NCBI RefSeq assembly: GCF_000301035.1
Contig: NZ_JH932292.1
Span: 434,001 to 498,000, forward strand
Length of the DNA: 64,000 bases
Origin: Facklamia hominis CCUG 36813
GTDB taxonomy: Bacteria; Bacillota; Bacilli; Lactobacillales; Aerococcaceae
Reading direction: 5' to 3'
Shown in pieces: positions 1 to 9,668 of the stretch (position 1 is its first letter; each line of letters opens with the position of its first letter). The notes beneath the pieces were generated by a model that saw nothing but the letters and a program-made list of their open reading frames with translations, was not told the origin of the DNA and did no database searches. The position numbers and the translations under genes were made by a program.

Positions 1-853
1 TTTTTATAAAGGTTTCAGGATCCTCACTATACTGAACAATATCCATATTCTCGCCATTTAATTCATTAACAATGGCCTGCACCCGAGCCCCTCTTGGACC
101 TACACAGGTTCCAATTGGATCGATATTAGCATCTCGTGAAAAAACAGCCACTTTCGACCGATCTCCCGCTTCGCGCGCAATCGACATCACTTCAACAATT
201 CCATCATAAATCTCCGGCACTTCCTGCTCAAATAAACGACGCAAAAAATCAGGATGAGCTCGTGAAACGATAATTTGAGGTCCCTTAGAGGTCTTATCCA
301 CCTTGGAAACATAGACCTTAACGCGTTGGTCAATCGCTAAATCTTCATTAGGAATTTGCTCCGATAAGGGCATCATTGCTTCCACTCGATTCAAAGATAC
401 ATAGACATTGCGACTATCTTTTCGCTCAACAGTCCCTGTTAAAATCTCATCTTGATAATCAATATATTCATTATAGATGATATATCTTTCTGCCTCGCGG
501 ATTCGTTGCAAAACGACATGTTTAGCCGTCTGAGTGGCAATTCGACCAAAATCCTTAGGTGTCACTTCAAATTTTATTTTATCCCCGATTTCATAAGCTC
601 GGTTAATCTTTAAAGCCTCTTCTAAGGAAACCTCTTGAGTCGAGTCATAGTTTGTTTCAACCACTTCTTTTACCGAATAAACTTTGATATCCCCTGTTTT
701 ATCGTTAAATTCTACTTCAACATTTTGCGCTTGGTCATAGTTTTTCTTATAGGCCAAAACTAATGCAGACTCCAATGCCTCTTTGATAACCTCTGGCTTA
801 ATTCCTTTTTCTTCTTCCAACAGTTGCATGGCAGCAACAAGTTCTTTACTCAC
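1..853 (-). CDS. nusA: Transcription termination/antitermination factor NusA (3' part missing)
   Basis: NusA binds RNA polymerase and nascent RNA and modulates pausing, termination and antitermination. The visible 284 codons hold the NusA N-terminal domain (starts VSKELVAAMQLLEEEKGI), the S1 domain and the start of the KH region, including the signature IDPIGTCVGPRGARVQAI. The reading frame continues past base 1, so the C-terminal KH2 part is outside the window. The start is GTG at 853, preceded by GGAGG with 5 nt spacing; no in-frame ATG fits better. The gene follows rimP by 16 nt, the conserved rimP-nusA operon order. The family call is certain; only the 3' end is unknown. Confidence 0.97.
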   Translation of the reverse strand, partial: MSKELVAAMQLLEEEKGIKPEVIKEALESALVLAYKKNYDQAQNVEVEFNDKTGDIKVYSVKEVVETNYDSTQEVSLEEALKINRAYEIGDKIKFEVTPKDFGRIATQTAKHVVLQRIREAERYIIYNEYIDYQDEILTGTVERKDSRNVYVSLNRVEAMMPLSEQIPNEDLAIDQRVKVYVSKVDKTSKGPQIIVSRAHPDFLRRLFEQEVPEIYDGIVEVMSIAREAGDRSKVAVFSRDANIDPIGTCVGPRGARVQAIVNELNGENMDIVQYSEDPETFIK

Positions 854-869
854 ACTATTTCCTCCAATT

Positions 870-1343
870 CTAAAACTTGATTGCCAAACGGGCTTTTGCC
901 ACACTGGCTTTATCGATGGTTAGTTGTTTAGTCATCGTTTTATCCTGAACTTTTAATAGATAACTTTCCGCTTCAACCGCGAGCAATTCTCCTTCATGAG
1001 ATTTCGATCCATATTGAGGCGTATAATAGTCAAAATGAACATACTCGCCGACTGCTGCGGCAATCTGTTCAGCTGTCTTCAGTGGTCTTTCCGCTCCAGG
1101 CGAAGAGACTTCTAAAAAATAGGCGGCAGGAAAAGGATCTGGTTCAATCTGATCGAGGCATTCAGACACTCGTTCAGAAATGGCTGCGCAAGTATCTAAG
1201 TCCATACCAGAGGGTTGGTCCACATACAAACGAAGATACCAATTCTTTCCTTCTTTAACATATTCGATATCCACTAACTCACAATTCATTTCCTCAATAA
1301 TCGGAACAATGAGGGGTTGGACTTTTTCAACAATGGCGCTCAT
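870..1343 (-). CDS. rimP: Ribosome maturation factor RimP
   Basis: RimP assists maturation of the 30S subunit. The 157-residue product has the family's usual length and features: an N-terminal alpha/beta domain (INCELVDIEYVKEG-like stretch, then LRLYVD), the conserved SSPGAERPL motif near residue 80, and a C-terminal SH3-like domain. I place the start at the ATG at 1343 because GGAGAGGTGAAT lies at proper spacing; an in-frame GTG two codons upstream overlaps that site. It is the first gene of the rimP-nusA unit, about 220 nt downstream of polC, with the polC terminator between them. Confidence 0.96.
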   Translation of the reverse strand: MSAIVEKVQPLIVPIIEEMNCELVDIEYVKEGKNWYLRLYVDQPSGMDLDTCAAISERVSECLDQIEPDPFPAAYFLEVSSPGAERPLKTAEQIAAAVGEYVHFDYYTPQYGSKSHEGELLAVEAESYLLKVQDKTMTKQLTIDKASVAKARLAIKF

Positions 1344-1427
1344 ATTCACCTCTCCTAGGTCTTAATTCTATGGCCCTCCTTTTCATTAAAAAGAAAACCA
1401 AGCTTTCCTAACAACAACAATTAAATG

Positions 1428-1453
1428 AAAAGAGCGAGCGTTCCCGCTCACTC
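1428..1453 (-). terminator. Intrinsic terminator after polC
   Basis: On the minus strand a 9-bp stem (GAGTGAGCG / CGCTCGCTC, one T-G pair) with a GGAA loop is followed by TTTT. It sits about 110 nt downstream of the polC stop and ends the polC transcript before rimP. Confidence 0.75.
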
Positions 1454-1562
1454 CTCCTAGACATTTGATATGACCATTATAACACACCCATATTAACACA
1501 ACAAGTTTTATAGGTCTATTTCCCAGGTCTTCGATACACCCTCCTCAATCAAGTACAGCCAA

Positions 1563-4500
1563 TTAAAATAGGGATAACTGATCCTCATCCGGTAAGTCTT
1601 CTAAAACACCATTTTCATCCATAAATTCAATCAAGGACTTAGAAACTTTGCCACGTTTTTGTAGGTCTTCTTTAGAAATAAATTCCGCCTCTTCACGCGC
1701 TTGGACAATTTGCTTTGCCACATTGACGCCAAGTCCGGGAATCGTTCTAAAAGGTGGGATAAGGCTATCACCCTCCACTATAAAATGACTGGCTTGTGAT
1801 TTATTCAAATCAATCATTTGAAATTTAAAGCCGCGTTCAAGCATTTCATTGGCTAACTCCAAAACCGTCCTCAGACTGTTTTCCTTTACGGAAGCTTCCA
1901 TCCCTTTGGCCATAATCTCTCTCAGTCGATGCTTAACCATTTCTTTACCTTGATGCATAGCAATCACATCAAAATCCTCTGCTCGCACTGAAAAATAAGC
2001 AGCATAATAATATAAGGGATAATAAACCTTAAAATAAGCCACTCTGAGGGCCATCATAATATAGGCAGCCGCATGGGCTTTAGGGAACATATACTTGATC
2101 TTTAAGCAAGATTCGATATACCATTCTGGAACATTATTGGCACGCATTTCAGCTTGCCATTCATCCGGGATTCCTCTTCCCTTACGAACATGTTCCATAA
2201 TTTTAAAGGCCAAAGCATCTTCTAATCCATATTGCATCAAGGTAACCATGATGTCATCCCGACAACCAATCACCTTGGCTAAGGGGACAATCTCCTTCTT
2301 AATCAAGTCCTCTGCATTCCCAAGCCAAACATCAGTTCCATGAGAGAGTCCCGATATTTGTAATAGCTCCGCAAAGGTAGATGGATGGGTTTGAGTTAAC
2401 ATTCCCCGAACAAAGGAGGTTCCAAACTCTGGTACACCAAGGGTCCCAGTTTCCGAATAGATCTGATCTTTAGTCACACCTAATACTTCCGGACTCGAGA
2501 AGATTGACATCACTTTCTCATCCGCCATCGGAATGGTCTGAGGGTCAATTCCTGAGATATCTTGTAAAAATCGAATCATGGTCGGGTCATCATGCCCCAA
2601 GATATCGAGCTTTAGAATATTATCATGGATAGCATGAAAGTCAAAGTGAGTTGTCCGCCAAGGTGAATTCACATCATCTGCAGGAAATTGTACCGGGGTA
2701 AAATCGTACACATCCATATAGTCTGGTATGACGATAATCCCTCCAGGGTGCTGACCCGTGGTACGCTTAGCCCCCTCGACACCTTTAGCCAAGCGTTCTT
2801 TCTCGACCTGAGGAAGCTGCTCCTGCTTTCGCTCTAAATATCCTCTGACATATCCAAAGGCTGTTTTTTCTGCAACGGTTGAAATAGTTCCAGCTCGGTA
2901 GACGTAGTCTTCCCCAAATAGCACCTTAGTATAGGCGTGGGCATTGGGTTGATACTCACCCGAGAAGTTCAAGTCAATATCAGGAACCTTATCCCCCTTA
3001 AAACCTAAGAAGGTTTCGAAAGGAATGTCGTGGCCATCCTGTTTCAAAGGCTTACCACATTGTGGGCAATCCTTTCTTGGCAAGTCAAAGCCTGACCCAA
3101 CCGACCCATCTGCTATAAACTCACAATAATGACAATCGGGGCAGAAATAATGCGGTGGTAAAGGATTCACTTCGGTAATCCCTGTCATCGTGGCAACAAA
3201 GGAGGATCCTACTGATCCTCTTGATCCTACCAAATAACCATCTTGATTTGATTTGAGCACTAATTTTTGAGCAATCAAATAGATAACGGCAAAACCGTTA
3301 GAAATGATAGAATTTAACTCCTTTTCCAGACGTTGCTCAATCAATTCTGGTAAGGGGTCACCATATAATTCGTGAGCTCGGGTATAAGCCAAGTCACGAA
3401 TTTGTTGATCAGACCCTTCAATGACTGGTGTATAAAGCTTACTCTTAATCACTTCAATATCATCCTGAATTGAATCCGCTAGTTGATTAGGGTTCTTAAC
3501 AACAATCTCGTAGGCTGTTTCTTGTCCTAAAAAAGCAAATTCTTCGAGCATTTCAGATGTTGTCCTAAAATGAACCGGTGGCAAATGCAGCTCACGGTGG
3601 CTATTAATTTTTAAGGATTTTAATAAGATTTCCCGATATATCGCATCATGAGGATTTAGATAATGAACATCTCCTGTCGCAACTACTGGCTTATTTTTTT
3701 CTTTTGCCAAACGTATAAGTTGTCGCATGATATCTTTAAGGTCTTCCTGACTATTAACCAATCCTTGTTCAATCAGGACATCATAAACTGAAAGAGGCTG
3801 AAGCTCAATATAATCGTAATCATCCACCAAGCGTGAAGCCGCCTCATAACCTTTTTGCATCATGGCGGTGAATACCTCTCCTTCAGAACAGGCCGTTCCT
3901 AAAAGCAAATTAGCACGATATTGTTTTAGGATGGACCTTGGTATTCTTGGTGTCCGATAAAAATAATTGACGTTGGATAAGGAAATAAGCTTAAAGAGAT
4001 CTTTCAAACCCTCTTGGTTTTTAACTAAAAGTGTCGTATGGAAGGGTCTGGATTGTTTATAGGCATCGCCCTTGCCGAGTTGGTCGTTCAATGACTGATG
4101 GTTAGTCATTTGATAATCTTCAATCGCCTGGTCCAATAATTTAAAGAAGATCAAACCCGTTGCTTGCGCATCATAGATGGCTCGGTGGTGTTGCTCAAGA
4201 TTCACTTCATAATGTTTGGCTAATTGATTCAACCGATGCCCTTTAAGGTGAGGATTCACTAATCGAGATAAAGCTAAAGTATCAATCGTCGCTTGTTCAC
4301 ATTTTCGATTCAAATGCCGTTGATAGGCTTGGCTTAAAAAACCGATATCAAAAGAAGCATTGTGGGCCACTAGGATACAACCCTCACTGAATTCTGCGAA
4401 ATCCTTGATAACTTGTGCTTCTTCGGGCGCATTAGCTACCATGTCATTAGTGATCGATGTTAGTTCTGTCGTAAAGGATGATAGAGTTTGGTGTGGATTA

Positions 4501-5864
4501 ATGAAACTTGAGAAGGTGTCTATCTCATGGCCTTGGTGCATCTTTGTCGCAGACAATTCAATGATTCGGTCATATACCGAAGACAATCCTGTTGTCTCCA
4601 CGTCAAAAATAACATAGGTCGCTTTTAAAAGATCAATATCCGACTCAAAGTAAGCAATTGGTTCCCCATCATCTACAACATTAGCTTCCATACCGTAGAT
4701 CACTTTAATGCCTGCTGCTTTACCTGCATTATAAGCTTCAGGAAAAGCCTGGGCACCAGCATGGTCGGTAATTGCAATAGCACTATGACCCCATTTAGCT
4801 GCTTGCTGGATAAAATCCGAAACCGAATTGGTAGCATCCATTTGAGACATATTACTATGTAAATGCAATTCGACCCGTTTGGCTCCTTCAGCATCATCCA
4901 ACCGTTCCGGCCCCTTGATACGGCGAATTGACCGTGGACGAAATTCAAGTTCCCCTGAATAATTATCGACTTCCATATCACCTTCTAGGCGCAGCCAATC
5001 CCCCTTATTAAATTGACTAATTTGCTCTTTACTTAATCGACGATTAGAGATCAACTTAACAGCTACAGAAGACGTATAGTCCGTCAATTTAAGAATTACC
5101 AAAAGTTGCCCCGATCTAAGTTCTCTTTCCTCTTTAGCAAAAACATAGCCTTCAATGACTTGACGTTTTTGATGATCGATCAAATCAAGCATAGAAAGTG
5201 CAGGAATATTAGGAATATCTTTACCAATGTCAGGTATATCACTCGCTATCGGCGTTTGCTCTTGTTTCTTTTCTGCTTGTTCGATTGCGCGCATTAAAGA
5301 AGCTTGGTCAAGCTCATCAAGGCGTTGACGGTTCTGTTCACATTCTCTTTGATTAAGTTCATCATCAACATAATAAGTCACAGAAACCGATTCGATCGCT
5401 GCTTGTTTTAAACGCTGCTGAATAAGTGTCTGGTATTTGCCCTCTAAATTATCCTGAACACTTTGACTAGATAATCCAATACGAAGCCCTAAGTCCCGAT
5501 CATAATCGACTTTACAATTCGATAAAGCTAGTTTTAAGAAAGGAGATTCTTGGATCAGGACCGTTTTTATAGCCTGCCAATACTCCAGTAATTCTTCCTT
5601 CGAAAGATCTTCATCTTCTTCAAAAGACCACCAAACTTCAACCTTAGCAATCGAAGCGAAAGCTGCCACCATTTGATGCATAACCAGCTGATAAACATCC
5701 GGATGGATCCGACGAGGCAAACTAAGATAAAAATGCCATTCTTGACTTTGCTGATACACATCCACATGATCAACTCGTCCACCTCTTAATACATGGCGTA
5801 GATCCGTATCTTGAATCGCTAATTGATCCAATAAAATATCAAATAAAGACGGTTGAGTATCCAT
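1563..5864 (-). CDS. polC: DNA polymerase III alpha subunit, Gram-positive PolC type
   Basis: PolC is the essential replicative DNA polymerase with built-in 3'-5' proofreading. The 1433-residue protein shows an N-terminal region, an OB fold, a PHP domain (HLHSN near residue 333), a DEDDh exonuclease inserted in the PHP domain (FDVETTGL near 419), a zinc motif (CPDCHYCEF ... CPQC, about 908-938), and the polymerase core with VGSRGSVGSSF and PDIDLNFSG (near 961). The start is ATG at 5864 with AAAGGGGC upstream; a possible 18-codon N-terminal extension lacks a good ribosome binding site. In many relatives proS lies between rseP and polC; here it does not. Confidence 0.98.
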   Translation of the reverse strand: MDTQPSLFDILLDQLAIQDTDLRHVLRGGRVDHVDVYQQSQEWHFYLSLPRRIHPDVYQLVMHQMVAAFASIAKVEVWWSFEEDEDLSKEELLEYWQAIKTVLIQESPFLKLALSNCKVDYDRDLGLRIGLSSQSVQDNLEGKYQTLIQQRLKQAAIESVSVTYYVDDELNQRECEQNRQRLDELDQASLMRAIEQAEKKQEQTPIASDIPDIGKDIPNIPALSMLDLIDHQKRQVIEGYVFAKEERELRSGQLLVILKLTDYTSSVAVKLISNRRLSKEQISQFNKGDWLRLEGDMEVDNYSGELEFRPRSIRRIKGPERLDDAEGAKRVELHLHSNMSQMDATNSVSDFIQQAAKWGHSAIAITDHAGAQAFPEAYNAGKAAGIKVIYGMEANVVDDGEPIAYFESDIDLLKATYVIFDVETTGLSSVYDRIIELSATKMHQGHEIDTFSSFINPHQTLSSFTTELTSITNDMVANAPEEAQVIKDFAEFSEGCILVAHNASFDIGFLSQAYQRHLNRKCEQATIDTLALSRLVNPHLKGHRLNQLAKHYEVNLEQHHRAIYDAQATGLIFFKLLDQAIEDYQMTNHQSLNDQLGKGDAYKQSRPFHTTLLVKNQEGLKDLFKLISLSNVNYFYRTPRIPRSILKQYRANLLLGTACSEGEVFTAMMQKGYEAASRLVDDYDYIELQPLSVYDVLIEQGLVNSQEDLKDIMRQLIRLAKEKNKPVVATGDVHYLNPHDAIYREILLKSLKINSHRELHLPPVHFRTTSEMLEEFAFLGQETAYEIVVKNPNQLADSIQDDIEVIKSKLYTPVIEGSDQQIRDLAYTRAHELYGDPLPELIEQRLEKELNSIISNGFAVIYLIAQKLVLKSNQDGYLVGSRGSVGSSFVATMTGITEVNPLPPHYFCPDCHYCEFIADGSVGSGFDLPRKDCPQCGKPLKQDGHDIPFETFLGFKGDKVPDIDLNFSGEYQPNAHAYTKVLFGEDYVYRAGTISTVAEKTAFGYVRGYLERKQEQLPQVEKERLAKGVEGAKRTTGQHPGGIIVIPDYMDVYDFTPVQFPADDVNSPWRTTHFDFHAIHDNILKLDILGHDDPTMIRFLQDISGIDPQTIPMADEKVMSIFSSPEVLGVTKDQIYSETGTLGVPEFGTSFVRGMLTQTHPSTFAELLQISGLSHGTDVWLGNAEDLIKKEIVPLAKVIGCRDDIMVTLMQYGLEDALAFKIMEHVRKGRGIPDEWQAEMRANNVPEWYIESCLKIKYMFPKAHAAAYIMMALRVAYFKVYYPLYYYAAYFSVRAEDFDVIAMHQGKEMVKHRLREIMAKGMEASVKENSLRTVLELANEMLERGFKFQMIDLNKSQASHFIVEGDSLIPPFRTIPGLGVNVAKQIVQAREEAEFISKEDLQKRGKVSKSLIEFMDENGVLEDLPDEDQLSLF

Positions 5865-5933
5865 AAAATGCCCCTTTCTTAATAAGCCAATCTTTGGCCT
5901 TGACTGATCAATAACCAATCATGGATAAATAAG

Positions 5934-5962
5934 GAAAAACCCAGGCATCAACTATCACCTGG
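5934..5962 (-). terminator. Putative terminator after rseP
   Basis: On the minus strand CCAGG and CCTGG, 12 nt apart, form a short stem followed by GTTTTTCC. It lies 36 nt beyond the rseP stop. The stem is short, so termination may be partial and polC could receive read-through. Confidence 0.5.
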
Positions 5963-5997
5963 ATTCCCTTCTTTTTGACTTGATTTTACGTTTCAGC

Positions 5998-7254
5998 TTA
6001 GAAAAAAGCACGCATAATATCATTCCAAGTCACTAATAACATTAATATAAACAAAAAGCCCACTCCAATTAACGTAATTATTCCTTCTTTTTCTTGGCTT
6101 AAAGGTTTACCGCGAACTCCTTCTATAAGATTCAAAACAATTTTACCACCATCTAAGGCAGGGATCGGTAATAAATTAATAATTCCTAAATTAGCTGATA
6201 AAGAAGCCGTGAAGGCTAAAATATCCAGAATTCCCCGTTTAGCCACCGTAGAGGTCGCCTGAGCAATCGCAACAGGACCTCCAAATAAGTTCAGGTCAAA
6301 TCCCCGTGTAAAAAGAGAAGCCAAGGCCGATACCACCATGGCAATGGTGTTCCATGTCGCTGTAAAACCAAAAAGAAGTCGGTCTTTAATCGCCGTTTTA
6401 GATGCCATCATGATACCAAGAACGACCTTTCCATCTTGATCCTGATCAATGTGAGCTTCCTTTGTTAGGGTCTGTCCTCCACGATCAATCGTCAAGCGAA
6501 CTGTTTCCCCGCCGTGTTGACCAATAGCTTGCGTTAAGGCATTCCAATCTTCTGTCGGCTGATCATTTAAACTTACAATCCGATCCCCTGCCATCAAACC
6601 AACTTTTTCTGCAGGAGAATCTGCAACAACCTGACCAATTTGATTAGAATATGACGGAATTCCTGGTAAAAGAAATCCCACAATCATAAAGGTTATAATT
6701 GAAAGAATGAAGTTATTAAGTGGCCCTCCAAAATTGGTCAGAATTTTATTTTTAACACTGACCGCTTCATAGCGCATTTCTCTAGGGGCTACCATCAGCT
6801 TGGTTCCATCAGCTTCAATAATTTGAGCATCTTTAGCTACTTCAAAACTTTGCAGATCCTCTTGGTTTGGAAGATAAGCCCACAACATCATTTGATCTTT
6901 AAGGTCAACCTTATCTACCCGAACAGCAAGTTCTTCTACTGAGAGAGATCTATCAGAGGTATTAATTTGTTGAATCTGGTTTTGGTCATTAAATAAAAGA
7001 GCGAGCGACTGCCCCGGCTGAATCTCTTCCTCTTCATTAAGGCCGGCCAATCGTACATATCCACCTAGTGGCAGCATCCTAATCGTATAAGTTGTACCAT
7101 CCTCAGCTTGATGGGAATACAATTTTGGACCCATACCTAGTGAAAACTCTCTCACTAAAATTCCAGCCCGCTTTGCCCAAAATAAGTGACCATACTCGTG
7201 TATCACCACAATGACAGAAAAGATAATTAAAAAATAGATCAATGTTTTTAACAT
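5998..7254 (-). CDS. rseP: RIP-type site-2 zinc metalloprotease RseP/RasP
   Basis: An intramembrane protease that cleaves membrane-spanning anti-sigma factors and leftover signal peptides. The 418-residue protein has the zinc motif HEYGH at residues 19-23 in the first membrane helix, a PDZ domain near residues 200-285 (SPAEKVGLMAGDRIVSLN), and the third metal-ligand motif LLPIPALDGGK before the C-terminal helices. It follows cdsA by 20 nt, the conserved cdsA-rseP arrangement of Firmicutes lacking dxr. Length and motifs are normal. The physiological substrate cannot be told from sequence. Confidence 0.96.
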   Translation of the reverse strand: MLKTLIYFLIIFSVIVVIHEYGHLFWAKRAGILVREFSLGMGPKLYSHQAEDGTTYTIRMLPLGGYVRLAGLNEEEEIQPGQSLALLFNDQNQIQQINTSDRSLSVEELAVRVDKVDLKDQMMLWAYLPNQEDLQSFEVAKDAQIIEADGTKLMVAPREMRYEAVSVKNKILTNFGGPLNNFILSIITFMIVGFLLPGIPSYSNQIGQVVADSPAEKVGLMAGDRIVSLNDQPTEDWNALTQAIGQHGGETVRLTIDRGGQTLTKEAHIDQDQDGKVVLGIMMASKTAIKDRLLFGFTATWNTIAMVVSALASLFTRGFDLNLFGGPVAIAQATSTVAKRGILDILAFTASLSANLGIINLLPIPALDGGKIVLNLIEGVRGKPLSQEKEGIITLIGVGFLFILMLLVTWNDIMRAFF

Positions 7255-7274
7255 TTAATACGCCCTCTCTAGCA

Positions 7275-8072
7275 TTAAAACTTACTGATACTTTGCCAAA
7301 CCATAAACATAATCGCTGCAAAAATTGATGAATCAAAGCGATCTAATACGCCTCCATGTCCCGGTAAAAAATAACCTGAATCTTTAACGTTGAAATGACG
7401 CTTATAAGCTGATTCTACTAAATCACCAAACTGCCCTGAAATAGATATCAAAATGGTCAAGAGTGGTAGCCACTGACGATGACGAATATCCAGCTCAAAA
7501 ATCCAAGCATAAATCATCGAGAAAAGTAAAGCCGTAGCTATTCCACCAATGGCTCCCTCAATGGTTTTATTAGGTGAGATATGACTAGCTAACTTATGCT
7601 TCCCAAAAGTCCGACCAAAAAGGTAGGCACCTGTATCCGTCATCCAAATTACTAAAAAGAGGTAAATAATTGTGGCTAAACCTTCATCTCGAATCTGAAT
7701 TAAAAAACGAAATCCAGATCCAATATAAAGCGCTGCAAAAATCAATGTTGCCGCATCCACAAAGTTAAAAATTTGATAGCGATATACTGTCAATACTAAA
7801 AGTAACATGGCCGCCACATAAAACATAAACACCGGCTGAGATAACGGAAGAATGATCCGATAATAATAATTAGGCAAGACGATGGAAGCCATGGCGAAAC
7901 AAGAAATAAGTCCGATCTCATTAAAAAAAGAAATCTTCTTCATCTTAGCAATCTCATAAAGTGCAATGAAACTCAAAAACAGGATGGCCCAAGCAAAGAT
8001 ACGCCCCCCTTTTACTAAGATTGGCAAAAAAATAGCCAATCCAATCACTGCTGAAATAATTCGTTGCTTCAT
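7275..8072 (-). CDS. cdsA: Phosphatidate cytidylyltransferase
   Basis: Makes CDP-diacylglycerol from CTP and phosphatidic acid, the branch point to phosphatidylglycerol and cardiolipin. The 265-residue, multi-helix membrane protein carries the CDP-diglyceride synthetase signature near its C-terminus (SAYKRHFNVKDSGYFLPGHG, then GVLDRFDS). It lies between uppS (23 nt upstream) and rseP (20 nt downstream), so the three are probably co-transcribed. Confidence 0.96.
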   Translation of the reverse strand: MKQRIISAVIGLAIFLPILVKGGRIFAWAILFLSFIALYEIAKMKKISFFNEIGLISCFAMASIVLPNYYYRIILPLSQPVFMFYVAAMLLLVLTVYRYQIFNFVDAATLIFAALYIGSGFRFLIQIRDEGLATIIYLFLVIWMTDTGAYLFGRTFGKHKLASHISPNKTIEGAIGGIATALLFSMIYAWIFELDIRHRQWLPLLTILISISGQFGDLVESAYKRHFNVKDSGYFLPGHGGVLDRFDSSIFAAIMFMVWQSISKF

Positions 8073-8095
8073 GACTGATCCCCTTACTCTATTTA

Positions 8096-8818
8096 TTATA
8101 CTTTGCCATAACGACGTTGCCGTTTAGCATAACTTTCAATGGCCTTATCCAATTCTTCCGCTGTAAAGTCAGGCCACAATACCTCGGTAAAATAAAATTC
8201 ACTGTAGGCTAACTGCCATAATAAAAAATTCGACAAACGTAGCTCTCCTGATGTACGAATCATCAAATCTGGCTGGGCTAAATCCCCTAAAAAGCCAGTC
8301 ATCAAATGCTGGTCCATCAAGGTTTGATCAATTTCATCTACCTTTAACTCCTGATTAGCTACACATCGACTAATTGATTGAACTGCTCGAAGAATCTCAT
8401 CACGCCCCCCATAATTCAAGGCAATATTTAGGATTAGACCTTGATTGTCTTTCGTCTTTTCCAATGCTTCCCGCATCATTGCTTGAGTCTCAGCTGGGAG
8501 TGCCTCAACTTGACCGATCACCGTAATTTTCACTTGATTTTCCATCAATTGAGGCATGAAATCTTTAAAAAAGCTTTCTGGTAGCTTCATTAAATAGTTC
8601 ACTTCATCCTTAGGACGAGCCCAATTCTCCGTTGAAAATGCGTACACCGTTAAGACCTTAATCTTAAGTTGGTGACAACGCATGACAATCTCTTTTAATC
8701 GCTCGACACCCTTTCGATGTCCATACACTCGGGGCATCATTCTTTTTTTAGCCCATCGACCATTACCATCCATAATGATAGCGAGATGCTTAGGGATACT
8801 ATTTGGCGTTACTTGCAT
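8096..8818 (-). CDS. uppS: Undecaprenyl diphosphate synthase
   Basis: A cis-prenyltransferase that makes the C55 lipid carrier for peptidoglycan and other wall polymers. The 240-residue protein has all the conserved motifs: HLAIIMDGNGRWAKKR at the N-terminus (catalytic Asp), FSTENWARP, and the C-terminal IRTSGELRLSNFLLWQ region with the downstream ExxF segment. The ATG at 8818 has a GAGGAGTAAGCC ribosome binding site. It begins the uppS-cdsA-rseP unit and has its own promoter at about 8852-8880. Confidence 0.97.
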   Translation of the reverse strand: MQVTPNSIPKHLAIIMDGNGRWAKKRMMPRVYGHRKGVERLKEIVMRCHQLKIKVLTVYAFSTENWARPKDEVNYLMKLPESFFKDFMPQLMENQVKITVIGQVEALPAETQAMMREALEKTKDNQGLILNIALNYGGRDEILRAVQSISRCVANQELKVDEIDQTLMDQHLMTGFLGDLAQPDLMIRTSGELRLSNFLLWQLAYSEFYFTEVLWPDFTAEELDKAIESYAKRQRRYGKV

Positions 8819-8851
8819 GGCTTACTCCTCGTTCATTCAAATTCAGTATCT

Positions 8852-8880
8852 ATTATAACAAAAGTCACCCAGAAAATAAA
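8852..8880 (-). promoter_or_regulatory. Extended -10 promoter of uppS-cdsA-rseP
   Basis: The minus strand reads TTTTGTTATAATAG, with TATAAT at 8852-8857 preceded by TGT (extended -10). The -35 region (TTTATT) is poor. The same TTTTGTTATAAT string recurs before frr and tsf. Confidence 0.65.
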
Positions 8881-8942
8881 AATAAAGTCCACAAATGATC
8901 TAACTTGCCAACTCATTGACTGTAATGCAGGCAAGCATTATT

Positions 8943-8970
8943 AAAAGGCTGCGACCTAAAAGTCACAGCC
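8943..8970 (-). terminator. Terminator after frr
   Basis: On the minus strand GGCTGTGAC and GTCGCAGCC form a 9-bp stem around a TTTTAG loop, followed by TTTT. It lies between the frr stop and the uppS promoter. Confidence 0.85.
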
Positions 8971-9041
8971 CTATCTATAAAAAGCTTAATAGTTCCTCTT
9001 AACTGAATAAAAGATTCTTGAGTCAATCACCAAAATAATGA

Positions 9042-9599
9042 TTAATTATTTCGAATTTCTTCTTCTTTCACTTTGGCTAGGCGATCAATTTCATCCGTTG
9101 CGTTATCAGTTAATTTTTGAATATCTTTTTCGTAACGCTTCACGTCATCTTCCGTTAACTCATTATTCTTTTCCATCTTTTTGCAATCATCAATCGCATC
9201 ACGGCGAATATTGCGAACTGAGATCTTAGCATTTTCCTGTTCCTTACCAACCACTTTAACAAGATCTTCACGACGTTCCTTGGTTAAAGCTGGGATGGTT
9301 AAACGAATAACGTCACCGTCATTGTTAGGTGTAATACCAACATCACTCATTAGAATTCCTTTTTCAATATCTTTTAAAGATCCTTTATCATAAGGTGAGA
9401 TCATTAACATTCTTGGTTCAGGAATGGTGATCGATGCCAGTTGATTTAAAGGGGTAGGCGCGCCGTAATACTCAACACTCACTCGATCTAGGATACTCGC
9501 ATTGGCAACCCCAGCACGAATACTTCCTAATTCTCTTTGAAAAGCTTCAATGGATTTATCCATCCGAGCCTTCGTTGTTTTTAATAAATTATCAGCCAT
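9042..9599 (-). CDS. frr: Ribosome recycling factor
   Basis: With EF-G, RRF splits the post-termination 70S ribosome. The 185-residue product has exactly the family's usual length, starts [20 protein letters not shown], contains the conserved [20 protein letters not shown] and [17 protein letters not shown] segments, and ends in the helical domain. A GGAGGAAT site precedes the ATG. It follows pyrH in the usual rpsB-tsf-pyrH-frr order but has its own extended -10 promoter in the 69-nt gap. Confidence 0.98.
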   Translation of the reverse strand: MADNLLKTTKARMDKSIEAFQRELGSIRAGVANASILDRVSVEYYGAPTPLNQLASITIPEPRMLMISPYDKGSLKDIEKGILMSDVGITPNNDGDVIRLTIPALTKERREDLVKVVGKEQENAKISVRNIRRDAIDDCKKMEKNNELTEDDVKRYEKDIQKLTDNATDEIDRLAKVKEEEIRNN

Positions 9600-9628
9600 T
9601 CTATTCCTCCTGAAGGTATTGTTTATTC

Positions 9629-9655
9629 ATTATAACAAAATTTTTAATTGGCGAA
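9629..9655 (-). promoter_or_regulatory. Extended -10 promoter of frr
   Basis: The minus strand has TTTTGTTATAATGAA with TATAAT at 9629-9634 and an upstream TG. No good -35 hexamer is seen. It would give frr expression separate from pyrH. Confidence 0.6.
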
Positions 9656-9668
9656 CAGTCATCAACCC

